This document shows positions 42,134-50,971 of a stretch of DNA of 64,000 nucleotides, in pieces. Location of the stretch: contig JAZKZV010000017.1 of assembly GCA_045612845.1 (NCBI GenBank), positions 310,001 to 374,000 of the forward strand, read 5' to 3'. Position numbers and translations under genes: made by a program. The notes below the pieces were generated by a model. The model was not told the origin of the DNA. It saw only the letters and a program-made list of their open reading frames with translations, and did not search any database. The stretch's first letter is position 1; every line of letters starts with the position of its first letter. The stretch comes from Ornithomonoglobus_A sp045612845. Lineage in GTDB: Bacteria > Bacillota > Clostridia > UBA1381.

Positions 42134-42973
42134 TTAGCATTGTAAAAGTCCAAGTCTCTGTAACTGCTTGCGGTGTACTTCGCCCGTTTCAATAGTGTAT
42201 ATTCGAGTTGTGTTTACAGATGAGTGTCCTAAAATGTCTGCAAGTCTTACGATGTCTTTTTGCAAGCTATAATAAGTTCTCGCAAAAAGATGGCGAAAGT
42301 TATGCGGGAACACCTTATCTTTTGAAACTCCAGCGGTTGCGCACAATGCTTTTAACATTTTCCATATATGGCTTCTGTCAAGAGGTTTATCATTACGGCT
42401 CACAAATACAGAGCCGTTTTTTATATTATTATCCCTAATATACCCCTTTAACATTTTACAAAGCTCTTTGGGTAAGATAACAATACGCATTTTCCCTTTG
42501 CAGTTTATTACTGCTTGCCCCGAATGTACGGCAGATGTGGTAATGTAGCGAAGTTCACTTACTCTGATGCCCGTTGAACAAATTGTCTGAATAAGGTAAT
42601 AAAGTCTTTCGTTCTTTTTGCTTTTTGCCGCATTAAGCAATCTTTCATATTCCACTTTTGTCAGTTCTTTATCCTTGCTTGAAAATATCTGTCTTTGTAT
42701 TTTTAATGCTTTTATCCGAATATCGTGCCATTCCATAAACCCAAAGAAACTATTAAGAGAAGATATTGCTGCATTAACACTTGCAGGAGCATACTTTTCA
42801 CATAGTTCCTTTTTATATTCCAATGCCAATATCTTTGTTACTTCCTGATCGCACAGCCAAGCCATAAAGAAGGTAATATCACGGATATATTTTTCTACTG
42901 TGTTTTCACTCTTTTCCTCCTCGATTAAATATTCTTTAAAGCTATGAATTAGCTCGTTTGTGATTTTTCTCAT
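42134..42973 (-). CDS. Tyrosine recombinase/integrase
   Basis: A 279-residue site-specific recombinase of the Xer/integrase family. Residues 1-95 form the SAM-like core-binding domain (KSENTVEKYIRDITFFM); residues about 105-275 form the catalytic domain. The active site is intact: Arg in TGIRVSELRY, the HxxR pair in HNFRHLFA, His in LGHSSVNTT and Tyr in TRIYT. ATG 42973 follows aaaggaag. It lies at the left end of the mobilizable element and may be the element's second recombinase or a separate insertion. Confidence 0.9.
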   Translation of the reverse strand: MRKITNELIHSFKEYLIEEEKSENTVEKYIRDITFFMAWLCDQEVTKILALEYKKELCEKYAPASVNAAISSLNSFFGFMEWHDIRIKALKIQRQIFSSKDKELTKVEYERLLNAAKSKKNERLYYLIQTICSTGIRVSELRYITTSAVHSGQAVINCKGKMRIVILPKELCKMLKGYIRDNNIKNGSVFVSRNDKPLDRSHIWKMLKALCATAGVSKDKVFPHNFRHLFARTYYSLQKDIVRLADILGHSSVNTTRIYTIETGEVHRKQLQRLGLLQC

Positions 42974-43129
42974 TCAAATCAACTTCCTTTCTTTTATGTA
43001 TTCTACCACTTACATAAACAAACTATTTAGAAGTCGTCAATGAATTTAAGCATTTACACAAATCTCCACTAAAAGTCTATTTAATAAGCGGTATTTTGAC
43101 AAATGTGCGGATTTTAAGATACAACTTAA

Positions 43130-43175
43130 GCCCGAATATGCAAGCTGGATTTTGCTTGTATATTCGGGCTTTTTG
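43130..43175 (+). terminator. Hairpin terminator between recombinase and sigma-factor genes
   Basis: agcccgaatatgcaagc and gcttgtatattcgggct form a 17-base stem followed by TTTTT in the + direction, in the gene-poor 42974-43180 stretch. Confidence 0.7.
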
Positions 43176-43180
43176 CGTTT

Positions 43181-44023
43181 TTACAGCAATTTTTCTTCTA
43201 AATATTTTCTCATTTTATTTATTGCTTTTTTATATACATTTTCTATCGCATCGGGTGTAAGACAGAGCTTTACCGCCATATCTGAAAGCTTTACCTTTTT
43301 AGGCTTCAGTTTAAAGCAATCGGGGCAAAATGACAAGTATTCCGATACCACCAATCTTTCTCTGTAATTTAGCTTTTCAAAGGCTTCTTTTATATAGTTA
43401 AATCGTTCTGTTGCTAACAACACCCGTAGCGGCTCGAAATCGGTATCGCTTGTTATATCCGTATGTGTTTCTTCGGTTTCTTCATCGGCATAGCTTACAT
43501 GGAAATCCGCAATATTCATATTCTCAATACCGCTTAAAAGAATTTCCTTTACATTCTTTACCGACAAATTAACCTCTTTGGATATTTTGCGAATCGCTTC
43601 GGTTGAATATCCGTATTCTCCATACAATCTCATAATCTGACGGAGAGTACGATATTTATTTTCACTCGGAACTGTCAACCCGGTACGCATCTGCCGTATG
43701 TATTCGTGAATTTCATTCCACATTATACGTACCTTATAGGTTATAAAGTTTCCGTGCGCATCTTTATCATAACTTTGCAATGCCTTAAAAATTCCCGTTA
43801 CACACGCCTGCTTTATATCTGCAAAATGGCTTTGCATTGAATATTTTTCAACGGATTCTTTTGTGGTACTGTTCAGTACGGGTTCGTAGTAATGAAGAAA
43901 CCACATCAAGTATTTGTCATCACGCTCGGCAAAATATAAATCAATATATTCCTGCAAATCATCTTTTTTAGGTGGCACCGGATGTATCTGATAAATGTAT
44001 AAATCCTGTTCGCAATTTTTCAC
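43181..44023 (-). CDS. Sigma-70-like factor of the mobile element
   Basis: A 280-residue protein with sigma-70 region 2-like segments (FADIKQACVTGIFKALQSYD, FITYKVRIMWNEIHEYIRQ) and a region 4-like helix-turn-helix (LSDMAVKLCLTPDAIENVY, then KKAINKMRKYLEE). Such factors are usual on integrative elements of Clostridia and probably direct transcription of element genes. GTG 44023 has ggaggt seven bases upstream; the ATG 44038 precedes that site. It is nine codons downstream of, and cotranscribed with, the DUF6076-like gene. Confidence 0.8.
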   Translation of the reverse strand: MKNCEQDLYIYQIHPVPPKKDDLQEYIDLYFAERDDKYLMWFLHYYEPVLNSTTKESVEKYSMQSHFADIKQACVTGIFKALQSYDKDAHGNFITYKVRIMWNEIHEYIRQMRTGLTVPSENKYRTLRQIMRLYGEYGYSTEAIRKISKEVNLSVKNVKEILLSGIENMNIADFHVSYADEETEETHTDITSDTDFEPLRVLLATERFNYIKEAFEKLNYRERLVVSEYLSFCPDCFKLKPKKVKLSDMAVKLCLTPDAIENVYKKAINKMRKYLEEKLL

Positions 44024-44046
44024 GGCACTCACCTCCATTCGCCGTG

Positions 44047-45177
44047 TTACTCTTTTTTAATTCTGTTATTTACTTCTTGATATAAATTATCTCTTTCCAT
44101 ATCCTTCTGATACTCCTTAAAGGTATATTTTTTGTCATAATCGTAACGGGTTTTAAGTTCTTTTGCTAATTCTTTTGCTACCTCTGCAAACTCTTCACTT
44201 ATTTTTCCTCTTGAAACTTCAGAACGGATGCAGGCACAACGTTTGGTATAAATGTCTTTTACCGGATCATTTTCTGCAAGCTCTTTTCTTCCTACCATAG
44301 CAGCATACTGCCTGCACGTAAGTTCTTTTCCTTCTGTTAAATCAATCGGTGCAAATCCCGTGCAATATTTTTGTTTTCGCAGGCTTTCCATAAGGAAGTA
44401 AGTTTCACACACTTCGCATTGACGGGGATAATGTCCAAATGAAAGACCTTCAAAAAAATCTGTGAGTATAAAACTGTAAAAGGTTCTAAAGTGAAGTCTT
44501 TTTACAAGTATTTTCTTTTTGCCTTTTGTGATAGCAGCATACTCTGTTGCAATATTAAATCTGTCAACACCGAATATGTCATAGGCAAGAGTTAAAAGAT
44601 CGTTTTCTTTGTAATGCTCCAAATCATCCAAACTCCATACAAACTCTGTCAGTTTTTCAAAAGCCTTCATCATGTCGTTTCCGATATTTTCATAAAACTG
44701 CAAAAGTACTTTTACGCGAGTTAATACCTTGTTTGCTTCTTTGGATAAATCTGCATATCCGTCAGGAAGTATATCGAGGGACATTGCACCCTTATCTTGC
44801 AAAGAAACATTTGCTCGTTGCTGATAATATTTCAAGATATAATCTGCGTTTTCTTTTGTAAAGGTTTCAGCTATCAGTTTTTTCTCGGCTTCAATATCCA
44901 AATACTGAAAAGGACTTAGGTTCGGGAGAACATCAAGAATATATAAAATCTCTTTTCCTGCTTTTATAAACTCATAATCGTTTATATAACCTTTTTCCAT
45001 TTTGGAGGATAGCATCCAATTATCATAACGCATTGATGCTATTCTTGCTCCATTTTCATTTGCTTCATACTGATTAAGAAAATCTACTACAAAACTGCCT
45101 ATAAAAAACTTGTTACCTTTGATATATACATATTTATCTCTGTAATCGGCAGTAAAAAATTTAATTTTATCAGGCAT
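44047..45177 (-). CDS. DUF6076-like protein of the mobile element
   Basis: A protein of 376 residues with a C-terminal zinc-finger-like region (HYPRQCEVCETYFLMES, KQKYCTGFAP, then LTCRQYAAMVGRK), which resembles DUF6076 proteins of Clostridial elements. The N-terminal 230 residues are helical without a known motif. Of several closely spaced starts ATG 45177 has the best site (gggtgg, eight bases away). Divergent from the mobilization genes and followed by the sigma-factor gene. Function unknown; a regulatory or DNA-binding role is inferred from the finger. Confidence 0.7.
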   Translation of the reverse strand: MPDKIKFFTADYRDKYVYIKGNKFFIGSFVVDFLNQYEANENGARIASMRYDNWMLSSKMEKGYINDYEFIKAGKEILYILDVLPNLSPFQYLDIEAEKKLIAETFTKENADYILKYYQQRANVSLQDKGAMSLDILPDGYADLSKEANKVLTRVKVLLQFYENIGNDMMKAFEKLTEFVWSLDDLEHYKENDLLTLAYDIFGVDRFNIATEYAAITKGKKKILVKRLHFRTFYSFILTDFFEGLSFGHYPRQCEVCETYFLMESLRKQKYCTGFAPIDLTEGKELTCRQYAAMVGRKELAENDPVKDIYTKRCACIRSEVSRGKISEEFAEVAKELAKELKTRYDYDKKYTFKEYQKDMERDNLYQEVNNRIKKE

Positions 45178-45352
45178 CTTCATCACCACCCAAGAAAATT
45201 ATAACATATTTTGTTACGAAATACAAGGCGTATAGATTGAATCGCATTGCAAACCGCACAAATACAAGGGTTTTAATGTGTTGCGTTTTTTTATTTTAAA
45301 TGTGTTATGCAATACTTTGCCTATTTAAAAATCCTCATATTCTATATAGTAG

Positions 45353-45378
45353 AAGGGGCAAAACAAGCCCTTTTTTCT
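45353..45378 (+). terminator. Hairpin with T-run in the 45.2-45.5 kb gap
   Basis: aagggg and the following ccctt pair and precede TTTTTT. It lies upstream of the mobilization genes and may act as an attenuator. A five-codon open frame (MIESR) behind ggaggtgatg at 45403-45420 could be a leader peptide. Confidence 0.5.
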
Positions 45379-45461
45379 ATTTCAGAACGGAGGTGATGCC
45401 TATGATTGAATCAAGGTAAAACGCAGACAACACAAAAATCAAAAAAACAGAGGATTTTATT

Positions 45462-45761
45462 ATGAGAATTTTATCAAGGAATCAGTTTGCAATGTCAAAC
45501 TTCAGCAGAGACGGTTATGAGTTCAACGAGATTGAGGGCACTTTCAAAGGAACGCTGCAATTTGCAGTATGGGGCAGAAAATGTAACGCTATCGGATATG
45601 TAGAGTTAGACGATGGCAGAAAAATAATGTGTACTGCTTTTCAGCGGCCTGATGACTACTTAGGAATACCAGAAATAGACTTTGGAACAAGAGTAGAGGT
45701 TGTCTATGAAAGAGGCAAAAGAGGTAATATTCGCCTCAAATCAATACTGAGAACGGAATAA
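45462..45761 (+). CDS. Mobile-element hypothetical protein
   Basis: A 99-residue soluble protein. Visible features are FKGTLQFAVWGRKCNAIGYV and TRVEVVYERGKRGNIRLKS, suggesting a small beta-barrel, but I do not recognise a named family. ATG 45462 follows agagg. It is the first gene of the rightward mobilization set and is separated from the next gene by a terminator hairpin (45810-45848). Function unknown. Confidence 0.7.
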   Translation: MRILSRNQFAMSNFSRDGYEFNEIEGTFKGTLQFAVWGRKCNAIGYVELDDGRKIMCTAFQRPDDYLGIPEIDFGTRVEVVYERGKRGNIRLKSILRTE

Positions 45762-45809
45762 CTGTCCGGTACTGTAACAAGCAGGGAACTTGTATTGCAC
45801 AAATTCCGT

Positions 45810-45848
45810 AAAAGGCAGGACTTCCTTTTGGAAATCCTGCCTTTTCTC
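45810..45848 (+). terminator. Intrinsic terminator within the mobile element
   Basis: aaaaggcaggact and the later atcctgcctttt form a stem followed by T-rich sequence. Confidence 0.8.
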
Positions 45849-45905
45849 TTTGGGGAGTTCCCCAATCCCCCCTGAAATTTACATTTTAAATAGGAGTTGA
45901 TTTTA

Positions 45906-46286
45906 ATGAAAGAAAGAGCAAATTCAATTTATGTGCGTGTTAGCGAAAAAGAGAAAATACGCATAAAAAACAAAGCCGATAAATGCGGCTTAACAATTTC
46001 TGAATATTTAAGGAAACGAGCTTTAGGCTATTCGCCAAAGGCTCACTTACCGGAAAGCTTTTATGAGTTTTCTGGCAAGCTCGGTGATTTATATGAACAA
46101 ATTGATAAGGGTTACGGTACCGAACTTGAAGAAAGAATTTTATCTCTGATTGATGAAATTCAGTTAAAGCTACTTACCCCCGAAAGAAAGGATGAAACAA
46201 CGGGGTCCCCGCAAAGCCTGCTTTGTGGGGAAAAGGAACAACCCCGTAATAATGAGCTTTTCGGCACTTGTGCCGAAAACGAATAA
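45906..46286 (+). CDS. MobC-like ribbon-helix-helix mobilization accessory protein
   Basis: A 126-residue protein. Residues 1-45 fit a ribbon-helix-helix domain (SIYVRVSEKEKIRIKNKAD, LTISEYLRKRALGY), the type that binds oriT and helps the relaxase. The C-terminal part is helical. ATG 45906 follows aggagttg. Its last 30 codons overlap two inverted repeats that may be oriT. The relaxase gene starts 20 bases after its stop, so the two form the mobilization unit. Confidence 0.8.
   Translation: MKERANSIYVRVSEKEKIRIKNKADKCGLTISEYLRKRALGYSPKAHLPESFYEFSGKLGDLYEQIDKGYGTELEERILSLIDEIQLKLLTPERKDETTGSPQSLLCGEKEQPRNNELFGTCAENE
46207..46280. other. Candidate origin of transfer (oriT)
   Basis: Two hairpins lie just before the relaxase start: ccccgcaaag / ctttgtgggg (46207-46230) and ttttcggca / tgccgaaaa (46258-46279). 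Inverted repeats between the accessory gene and the relaxase gene are the usual position of oriT in MOBP elements. The nick site is not identified. Confidence 0.45.
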
Positions 46287-46305
46287 AGAAGGGAGTTGCG
46301 ACGCA

Positions 46306-47673
46306 ATGGCTACAACAGGATTTTGGCCAATAAAAGGCTCATTAAGGGATGTTATAAATTATGCAGACAATCCCGACAAAACAACAAATCCAAAGTATCT
46401 TGACGATGATTTGGCTGCTGTACTCAAATACACAGAAAACGATGATAAAACAGATATGAAAATGTTTGTAAGTAGTATCAACTGCTTGACGGTACGAGCT
46501 TATGAGCATATGATGATAACAAAGCGCCGTTTTGGTAAAACGGGCGGTAATGTAGCATATCACGGGTATCAAAGTTTTAAGTCGGGAGAAGTTACACCAA
46601 AAGAAGCTCATGAAATAGGACTTGAAACCGCACGGCGTATGTGGGGCAAGAATTATGAGATTGTTGTTACAACACATCTTAACACCGACAACATCCATAA
46701 CCACATTGTCATAAATTCTGTATCTTTCAAAACGGGATTAAAATTTGAAAACCATATTTCAGATCATATACGTTTGAGAGAAATATCTGATGCAGTATGC
46801 ATGGAATACGGAAAGTCGGTTATTGAGGGAGCAAAATTTTACAATGCCGACAGAAATGCTTATTGGATACATAAACGTGGCGGTAAAACCCATAGGGATA
46901 TTCTTCGGGAAGATGTTGATTCAGCGATAAAACAAGCCGGAAATCTTTTGGAGTTTGAACGGATAATGGGCAACTTCGGATATACGTTCAACCGCAATAT
47001 TATGACGGAGCATCCGTCAGTTATTACAAAAGGTTGGAAAAGAGCTGTTCGTATTGACAGTTTAGGCAAAGATTATACAAGAGAAAAAATCATAAGACAA
47101 ATTGCCGACAATAAAATTTTTGTGAGTTCATTTGGTAAAAGTGAGCGTGTTCAAAAAACAAAACCGAAGCACACTCCACTTATGGATCTTGAGTATCAAT
47201 TACGGCGTGTTAAATATATGGATACTGTTGAAGCTTTGTTTTATTTACTGTTGGAACTCTTGAAACCAAGCACGCCAAAACCAAATTACACACCGCCGTT
47301 ATCTCCTATATTGAGGCAGGAATTAAGAAAATTTGAACAATATCAAAAACAATTCAGGCTCTTACACGATGAAAATATCAACACCGTGTCGGAGCTTGAA
47401 GCATTTATACGCAAATTATCAATGCAGATATCCGAGCTTGAAGAAGAACGTTCAAAGATCGATAACAAACGCAGACGAGCTAAAACCGATGTCGATAAGG
47501 ATATATATTTATCCGAAATCAGAGGCCTATCTGCACAGATAAAGCCTATACGGGATAAGCTCAAAATTGCAAAAGCGACTTTGGAAATAATTCCGAAGAT
47601 TGAAAAGCTTTTTGATATTGAACGGGAAATGGAAAGAAAAGTTATACAGAAAGAAAGGAGCAAAGAACGATGA
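46306..47673 (+). CDS. MOBP-type relaxase
   Basis: A 455-residue DNA relaxase that nicks oriT and pilots the strand during conjugation. The metal-binding motif III is clear: HLNTDNIHNHIVINSVSF holds three His. The N-terminus carries the candidate catalytic Tyr (DVINYADNP), and a mid-region includes YHGYQSFKSGEVTP. The C-terminal third is a charged coiled coil. The open frame extends upstream, but ATG 46306 follows gaaggga and gives the normal N-terminus. No conjugation machinery is seen, so the element likely depends on a helper. Its stop overlaps the ParB start (ATGA). Confidence 0.88.
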   Translation: MATTGFWPIKGSLRDVINYADNPDKTTNPKYLDDDLAAVLKYTENDDKTDMKMFVSSINCLTVRAYEHMMITKRRFGKTGGNVAYHGYQSFKSGEVTPKEAHEIGLETARRMWGKNYEIVVTTHLNTDNIHNHIVINSVSFKTGLKFENHISDHIRLREISDAVCMEYGKSVIEGAKFYNADRNAYWIHKRGGKTHRDILREDVDSAIKQAGNLLEFERIMGNFGYTFNRNIMTEHPSVITKGWKRAVRIDSLGKDYTREKIIRQIADNKIFVSSFGKSERVQKTKPKHTPLMDLEYQLRRVKYMDTVEALFYLLLELLKPSTPKPNYTPPLSPILRQELRKFEQYQKQFRLLHDENINTVSELEAFIRKLSMQISELEEERSKIDNKRRRAKTDVDKDIYLSEIRGLSAQIKPIRDKLKIAKATLEIIPKIEKLFDIEREMERKVIQKERSKER

Positions 47674-48512
47674 GAAATGTTACATACATAGAGGTTGATA
47701 AATTAAAACCCTTTGAAAACCACCCATACTATGTAAAGGATGATGACGAAATGTTGAATTTAACACAAAGCATATCGGAGAACGGAATACTTTCTCCGCT
47801 CATTGTAAGACCTATTGAAAATAATGAATATGAAGTAATTTCGGGGCACCGAAGATTACACGCAGGTATTAAGGCAGGAATGGATAAAGTTCCTGCCTTG
47901 ATTTATGAAATGGATAAAGATGCCGCTGTTATTGCATTGGTTGACAGTAACCTGCACAGAGATAATGTTTTGCCGAGTGAACGGGCATTTGCTTACAAAA
48001 TGAAAATGGAAGCCCTATCACATCAGGGTAAACGCACAGATTTAACTTTGGAGCAAGTTGCACCGAGGTTAAGTGCTGAAATCATAGGCGAAAGCGAAAA
48101 CATCAGCAAAGACACCGTAAAACGATACGTACGCTTGACTAACCTTTTGCCAAAGCTCTTGGAATATGTGGACGAAGGTCGAATTGCATTTACTCCGGCG
48201 GTTGAGCTTTCATACCTCAATGACATTGAACAACAAGACCTTATAGAAACCATTGAGAGTGAGGATTGCACCCCTTCGTTATCTCAGGCGGTGCGTATGA
48301 AAAAGTTAAGTCAGGCAGGAGAGCTTGACGATGATAAAATCTTTGAAATTATGTCTGAGGAAAAAGCTAACCAAAAGGAAAGGATAAAAATCCCGACAGA
48401 GCGTGTGCGTAAGTTCTTTCCTGAAAGCTACACCAAAGCACAAATCGAAGATGCTATTGTAAAGCTCTGCGAAGCCAATTTCAAACGCAGACAAAAGCAG
48501 CAGGAACGATAA
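47670..48512 (+). CDS. ParB/Spo0J-family protein
   Basis: A 280-residue ParB-type nuclease/CTPase-fold protein. Residues about 30-100 contain the ParB core (GILSPLIVRPIENNEYE, then VISGHRRLHAGIKAG), followed by a helix-turn-helix region (GESENISKDTVKRYVRLTN). No ParA partner is seen. On mobilizable elements such proteins act in stabilisation or regulation. It is coupled to the relaxase by ATGA. Confidence 0.88.
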   Translation: MRNVTYIEVDKLKPFENHPYYVKDDDEMLNLTQSISENGILSPLIVRPIENNEYEVISGHRRLHAGIKAGMDKVPALIYEMDKDAAVIALVDSNLHRDNVLPSERAFAYKMKMEALSHQGKRTDLTLEQVAPRLSAEIIGESENISKDTVKRYVRLTNLLPKLLEYVDEGRIAFTPAVELSYLNDIEQQDLIETIESEDCTPSLSQAVRMKKLSQAGELDDDKIFEIMSEEKANQKERIKIPTERVRKFFPESYTKAQIEDAIVKLCEANFKRRQKQQER

Positions 48513-48549
48513 AATGAATAAAAAATCTTGATGGAAGGAGAATGAAACA

Positions 48550-48708
48550 GTGAGTAATAAGAGCAAAGTAATTCAAATTCCACAGCACGAGATTGATGCA
48601 CTTGCTCGCTGTTTATTGCCAGACCTTATGGCTTTTTATGAAAGCGAAGACGGGCAAAGAGAATTTGAACAATGGAAAAAGGACCTTGAAAACAAGGAAA
48701 ACGAATAA
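48550..48708 (+). CDS. 52-residue mobile-element protein (GTG start)
   Basis: A short gene of 52 codons starting at GTG 48550, with aaggag ten bases upstream. The product is acidic and helical (VIQIPQHEIDALARCLLPD, then GQREFEQWKKDLEN). Similar small proteins are usual between parB and the serine recombinase in elements of this type. The terminator at 48716-48750 follows directly. Function unknown. Confidence 0.65.
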   Translation: MSNKSKVIQIPQHEIDALARCLLPDLMAFYESEDGQREFEQWKKDLENKENE

Positions 48709-48715
48709 TTTTACT

Positions 48716-48750
48716 AACGGGCGTCGCTGATTGCGATGCCCGTTTTGCAT
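48716..48750 (+). terminator. Intrinsic terminator after the mobilization genes
   Basis: aacgggcgtcgc and gcgatgcccgtt form a stem with one bulge followed by T's. Confidence 0.75.
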
Positions 48751-48815
48751 CACACATTTGTATAATTAAAAAGTTAATGATATAAAAGGTATATACCAAG
48801 AAAGGAAGTGAATTT

Positions 48816-50291
48816 ATGAATGCGGTAATATATGCACGGTATTCTTCAGATAATCAGCGTGAAGAATCTATCGAAGGTCAGTTAAGAGAATGTAAAGAAT
48901 TTGCCGAAGCAAATGATATGATTATAGTTGATACTTACATAGATAGGGCGCTATCTGCTAAAACCGACAATCGCCCTGAATTTCAAAAAATGGTTAAAGA
49001 TAGTGCAAAGGGAGCTTTTGAGTTGGTTATAGTTTGGAAATTAGACCGCTTTGCCCGTAACCGATATGACTCTGCACACTATAAAGCAGTGTTACAGAAA
49101 AATGGTGTTAAAGTTGTTTCTGCAACGGAAAAAATATCACAAACTCCTGAAGGCATTTTGCTTGAATCCTTGCTTGAAGGTATGGCAGAATACTACTCCG
49201 CAGAATTGGCAGAAAAGGTTACACGAGGACTTACAGAAAACGCCTTAAAATGCAAATATAATGGCGGAACCTTACCGATCGGATATGCGATTGATGAAAA
49301 TCAGTTCTTTATTATAGATCCTCTTACTGCTCCTGCGGTATTGGATGCTTTTAAACATTATGCAGAAGGTGCAACAATGCAGCAAATTACCGATGAATTA
49401 AATTTAAGAGGTGTTCGCACTAAAAAGAACACTCGGATTACATTAAATACCGTAACCCGAATGTTACACAACAGACGATATATTGGAGAATACAAATATA
49501 GCGATATAACGACTCCGAACGGAATACCTCCGATAGTTCCGGTAGATTTATTTGAAAGGGTGCAAGATATGATGAAAGCAAACAAAAAGGCTCCGGCAAA
49601 GCATAAAGCAGAAGATGAATATTTACTTACCACAAAACTGTTTTGCGGTAAATGCAAATGCCTTATGGCGGGTGAAAGCGGTACAAGCCATACAAAGCAT
49701 GTTCACCGCTACTATAAGTGTGTCAGCGTAAAATACCGCAGAGGATGCGACAAAAAGACAGTTCGAAAAGAATGGATTGAAGATATTGTAATCTCATATT
49801 TGATGCAAATAATCTTCGATGATGATTTAATGGATAAATTGGCAGATGCACTTCTTGAACACCTGCACAAAGAAAATGACACTCTGTCGATTCTTCAAAA
49901 GCAATTTGCGGAAACACAGAAAAGTATTGATAATATGCTTAACGCAATTCAACAGGGTATTTTTACAACCTCAACAAAAGAACGGCTTGAAGCTCTTGAA
50001 AGAGAAAAAAGCGAATTGTCCGTGCAAATAATGAAAGAGGAATTGAGCAGACCAAATCTTACAAAAGAGCAAATACTCTTTTGGATACATAAATTCAGAA
50101 AGCTCAATCCGAAAAAATTAGAACATCGCAGAAGGCTTATAAACAGTTTTCTTAACTCTGTTTACTTATTCGATGACAAAATCATAATTGATTGTAACTA
50201 CAAGGACGGCACAGAAACTATTACTTTCGAGGAAATAGAAAATTCTGCCTTGGGTTCGGATTTAACATCACTCGCTGCACCATTTTCTTAG
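48816..50291 (+). CDS. Large serine recombinase (TnpX-like)
   Basis: A 491-residue recombinase that excises and integrates the element. The resolvase domain begins IYARYSSDNQREESIEGQL with catalytic Ser10, and WKLDRFARNRYD is the second conserved stretch. The recombinase and zinc-ribbon domains follow (GGTLPIGYAID, LFCGKCKCLMAGES, then YYKCVSVKYRRGC), and a coiled coil near 365-420 completes the layout. It starts at ATG 48816 behind gaaaggaag. In related elements this gene lies near the right end, so the boundary should be close to 50300-50350. A terminator follows at 50291-50322. Confidence 0.92.
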   Translation: MNAVIYARYSSDNQREESIEGQLRECKEFAEANDMIIVDTYIDRALSAKTDNRPEFQKMVKDSAKGAFELVIVWKLDRFARNRYDSAHYKAVLQKNGVKVVSATEKISQTPEGILLESLLEGMAEYYSAELAEKVTRGLTENALKCKYNGGTLPIGYAIDENQFFIIDPLTAPAVLDAFKHYAEGATMQQITDELNLRGVRTKKNTRITLNTVTRMLHNRRYIGEYKYSDITTPNGIPPIVPVDLFERVQDMMKANKKAPAKHKAEDEYLLTTKLFCGKCKCLMAGESGTSHTKHVHRYYKCVSVKYRRGCDKKTVRKEWIEDIVISYLMQIIFDDDLMDKLADALLEHLHKENDTLSILQKQFAETQKSIDNMLNAIQQGIFTTSTKERLEALEREKSELSVQIMKEELSRPNLTKEQILFWIHKFRKLNPKKLEHRRRLINSFLNSVYLFDDKIIIDCNYKDGTETITFEEIENSALGSDLTSLAAPFS

Positions 50292-50322
50292 GTGCTTACG
50301 AGATTTCTCTCGTAAGCACTTT
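50291..50322 (+). terminator. Intrinsic terminator after the serine recombinase
   Basis: ggtgcttacgaga and tctcgtaagcact form a stem followed by TTTT. The GTGCTTACGAG arm overlaps the stop region. Confidence 0.8.
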
Positions 50323-50326
50323 TTCA

Positions 50327-50515
50327 TTATCCTACGCTTATCGGTTTGTAATCCCCATTGTGTGCAAGGGTTACATTGCCATCGTCATCGAATATCTCAC
50401 CATACTCACCGAAAGGTGCGTTCATTACTATCACCAGGGCAAGCTCGTTATTCTCCATGTCGAGGACTATGATTTCTTTTACGAGTAAGCAATTTTCATA
50501 GCAAAAAAGCGGACT
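50327..50515 (-). pseudogene. Truncated gene fragment flanking the mobile element
   Basis: Open on the minus strand for 62 codons without a usable start: it ends in a natural-looking C-terminus (FGEYGEIFDDDGNVTLAHNG, then DYKPISVG). The N-terminal part is missing, so this is probably the 3' end of a gene cut by insertion of the element or by decay. The family is not recognised. Confidence 0.5.
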
Positions 50516-50547
50516 TCATATTACAGGAAATCTATGCTCGACTGATA

Positions 50548-50793
50548 ATGTATAATATCTCAATGATAATAGCAATGAATGTATGCATACAACAAAACAA
50601 CAAAGTGTATGCTTATCAAATTAACTATTCCGAAGCAATATACATATGTAAGCATTTTATCCGCAATAAAGAAAGTCCGCAAAATGTTGAAGCACTGATT
50701 GCAAGAAATATACTGCCTGTCCGACCAGATAGAAAGTATATTCGTAACATTAGGTATCAATCAGCTGTAAGTTTCATATATAGAGTAGCATAA
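50548..50793 (+). CDS. Uncertain small basic protein
   Basis: An 81-codon open frame with a basic C-terminus (ILPVRPDRKYIRNIRYQSAV). The nearest ribosome-binding-like sequence is weak, and no family is recognised. It lies in debris beyond the mobile element and may be a remnant of element DNA. Treat as doubtful. The rest of 50516-50971 has only the terminator at 50872-50908. Confidence 0.35.
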   Translation: MYNISMIIAMNVCIQQNNKVYAYQINYSEAIYICKHFIRNKESPQNVEALIARNILPVRPDRKYIRNIRYQSAVSFIYRVA

Positions 50794-50871
50794 AATTTGA
50801 AAAAAGTCCATTGTTTTTGACAGATTTTTTAATCTGTCTATTTGCCATGCTGAATTTTGAAACAAAAACGA

Positions 50872-50908
50872 AAAAGAGTTTGAATTTGTTGAAAATTCAA
50901 ACTCTTTC
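50872..50908. terminator. Bidirectional terminator, end of the P-type ATPase gene
   Basis: aaagagtttgaattt and attcaaactcttt pair; on the minus strand a T-rich run follows, as needed for the ATPase gene ending at 50972. Confidence 0.82.
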
Positions 50909-50971
50909 ATCGTTTTAAGCCTTTCAATATCATTTTAACTTAATGACATTGTCCTGTCGGACCGCTTTTTC

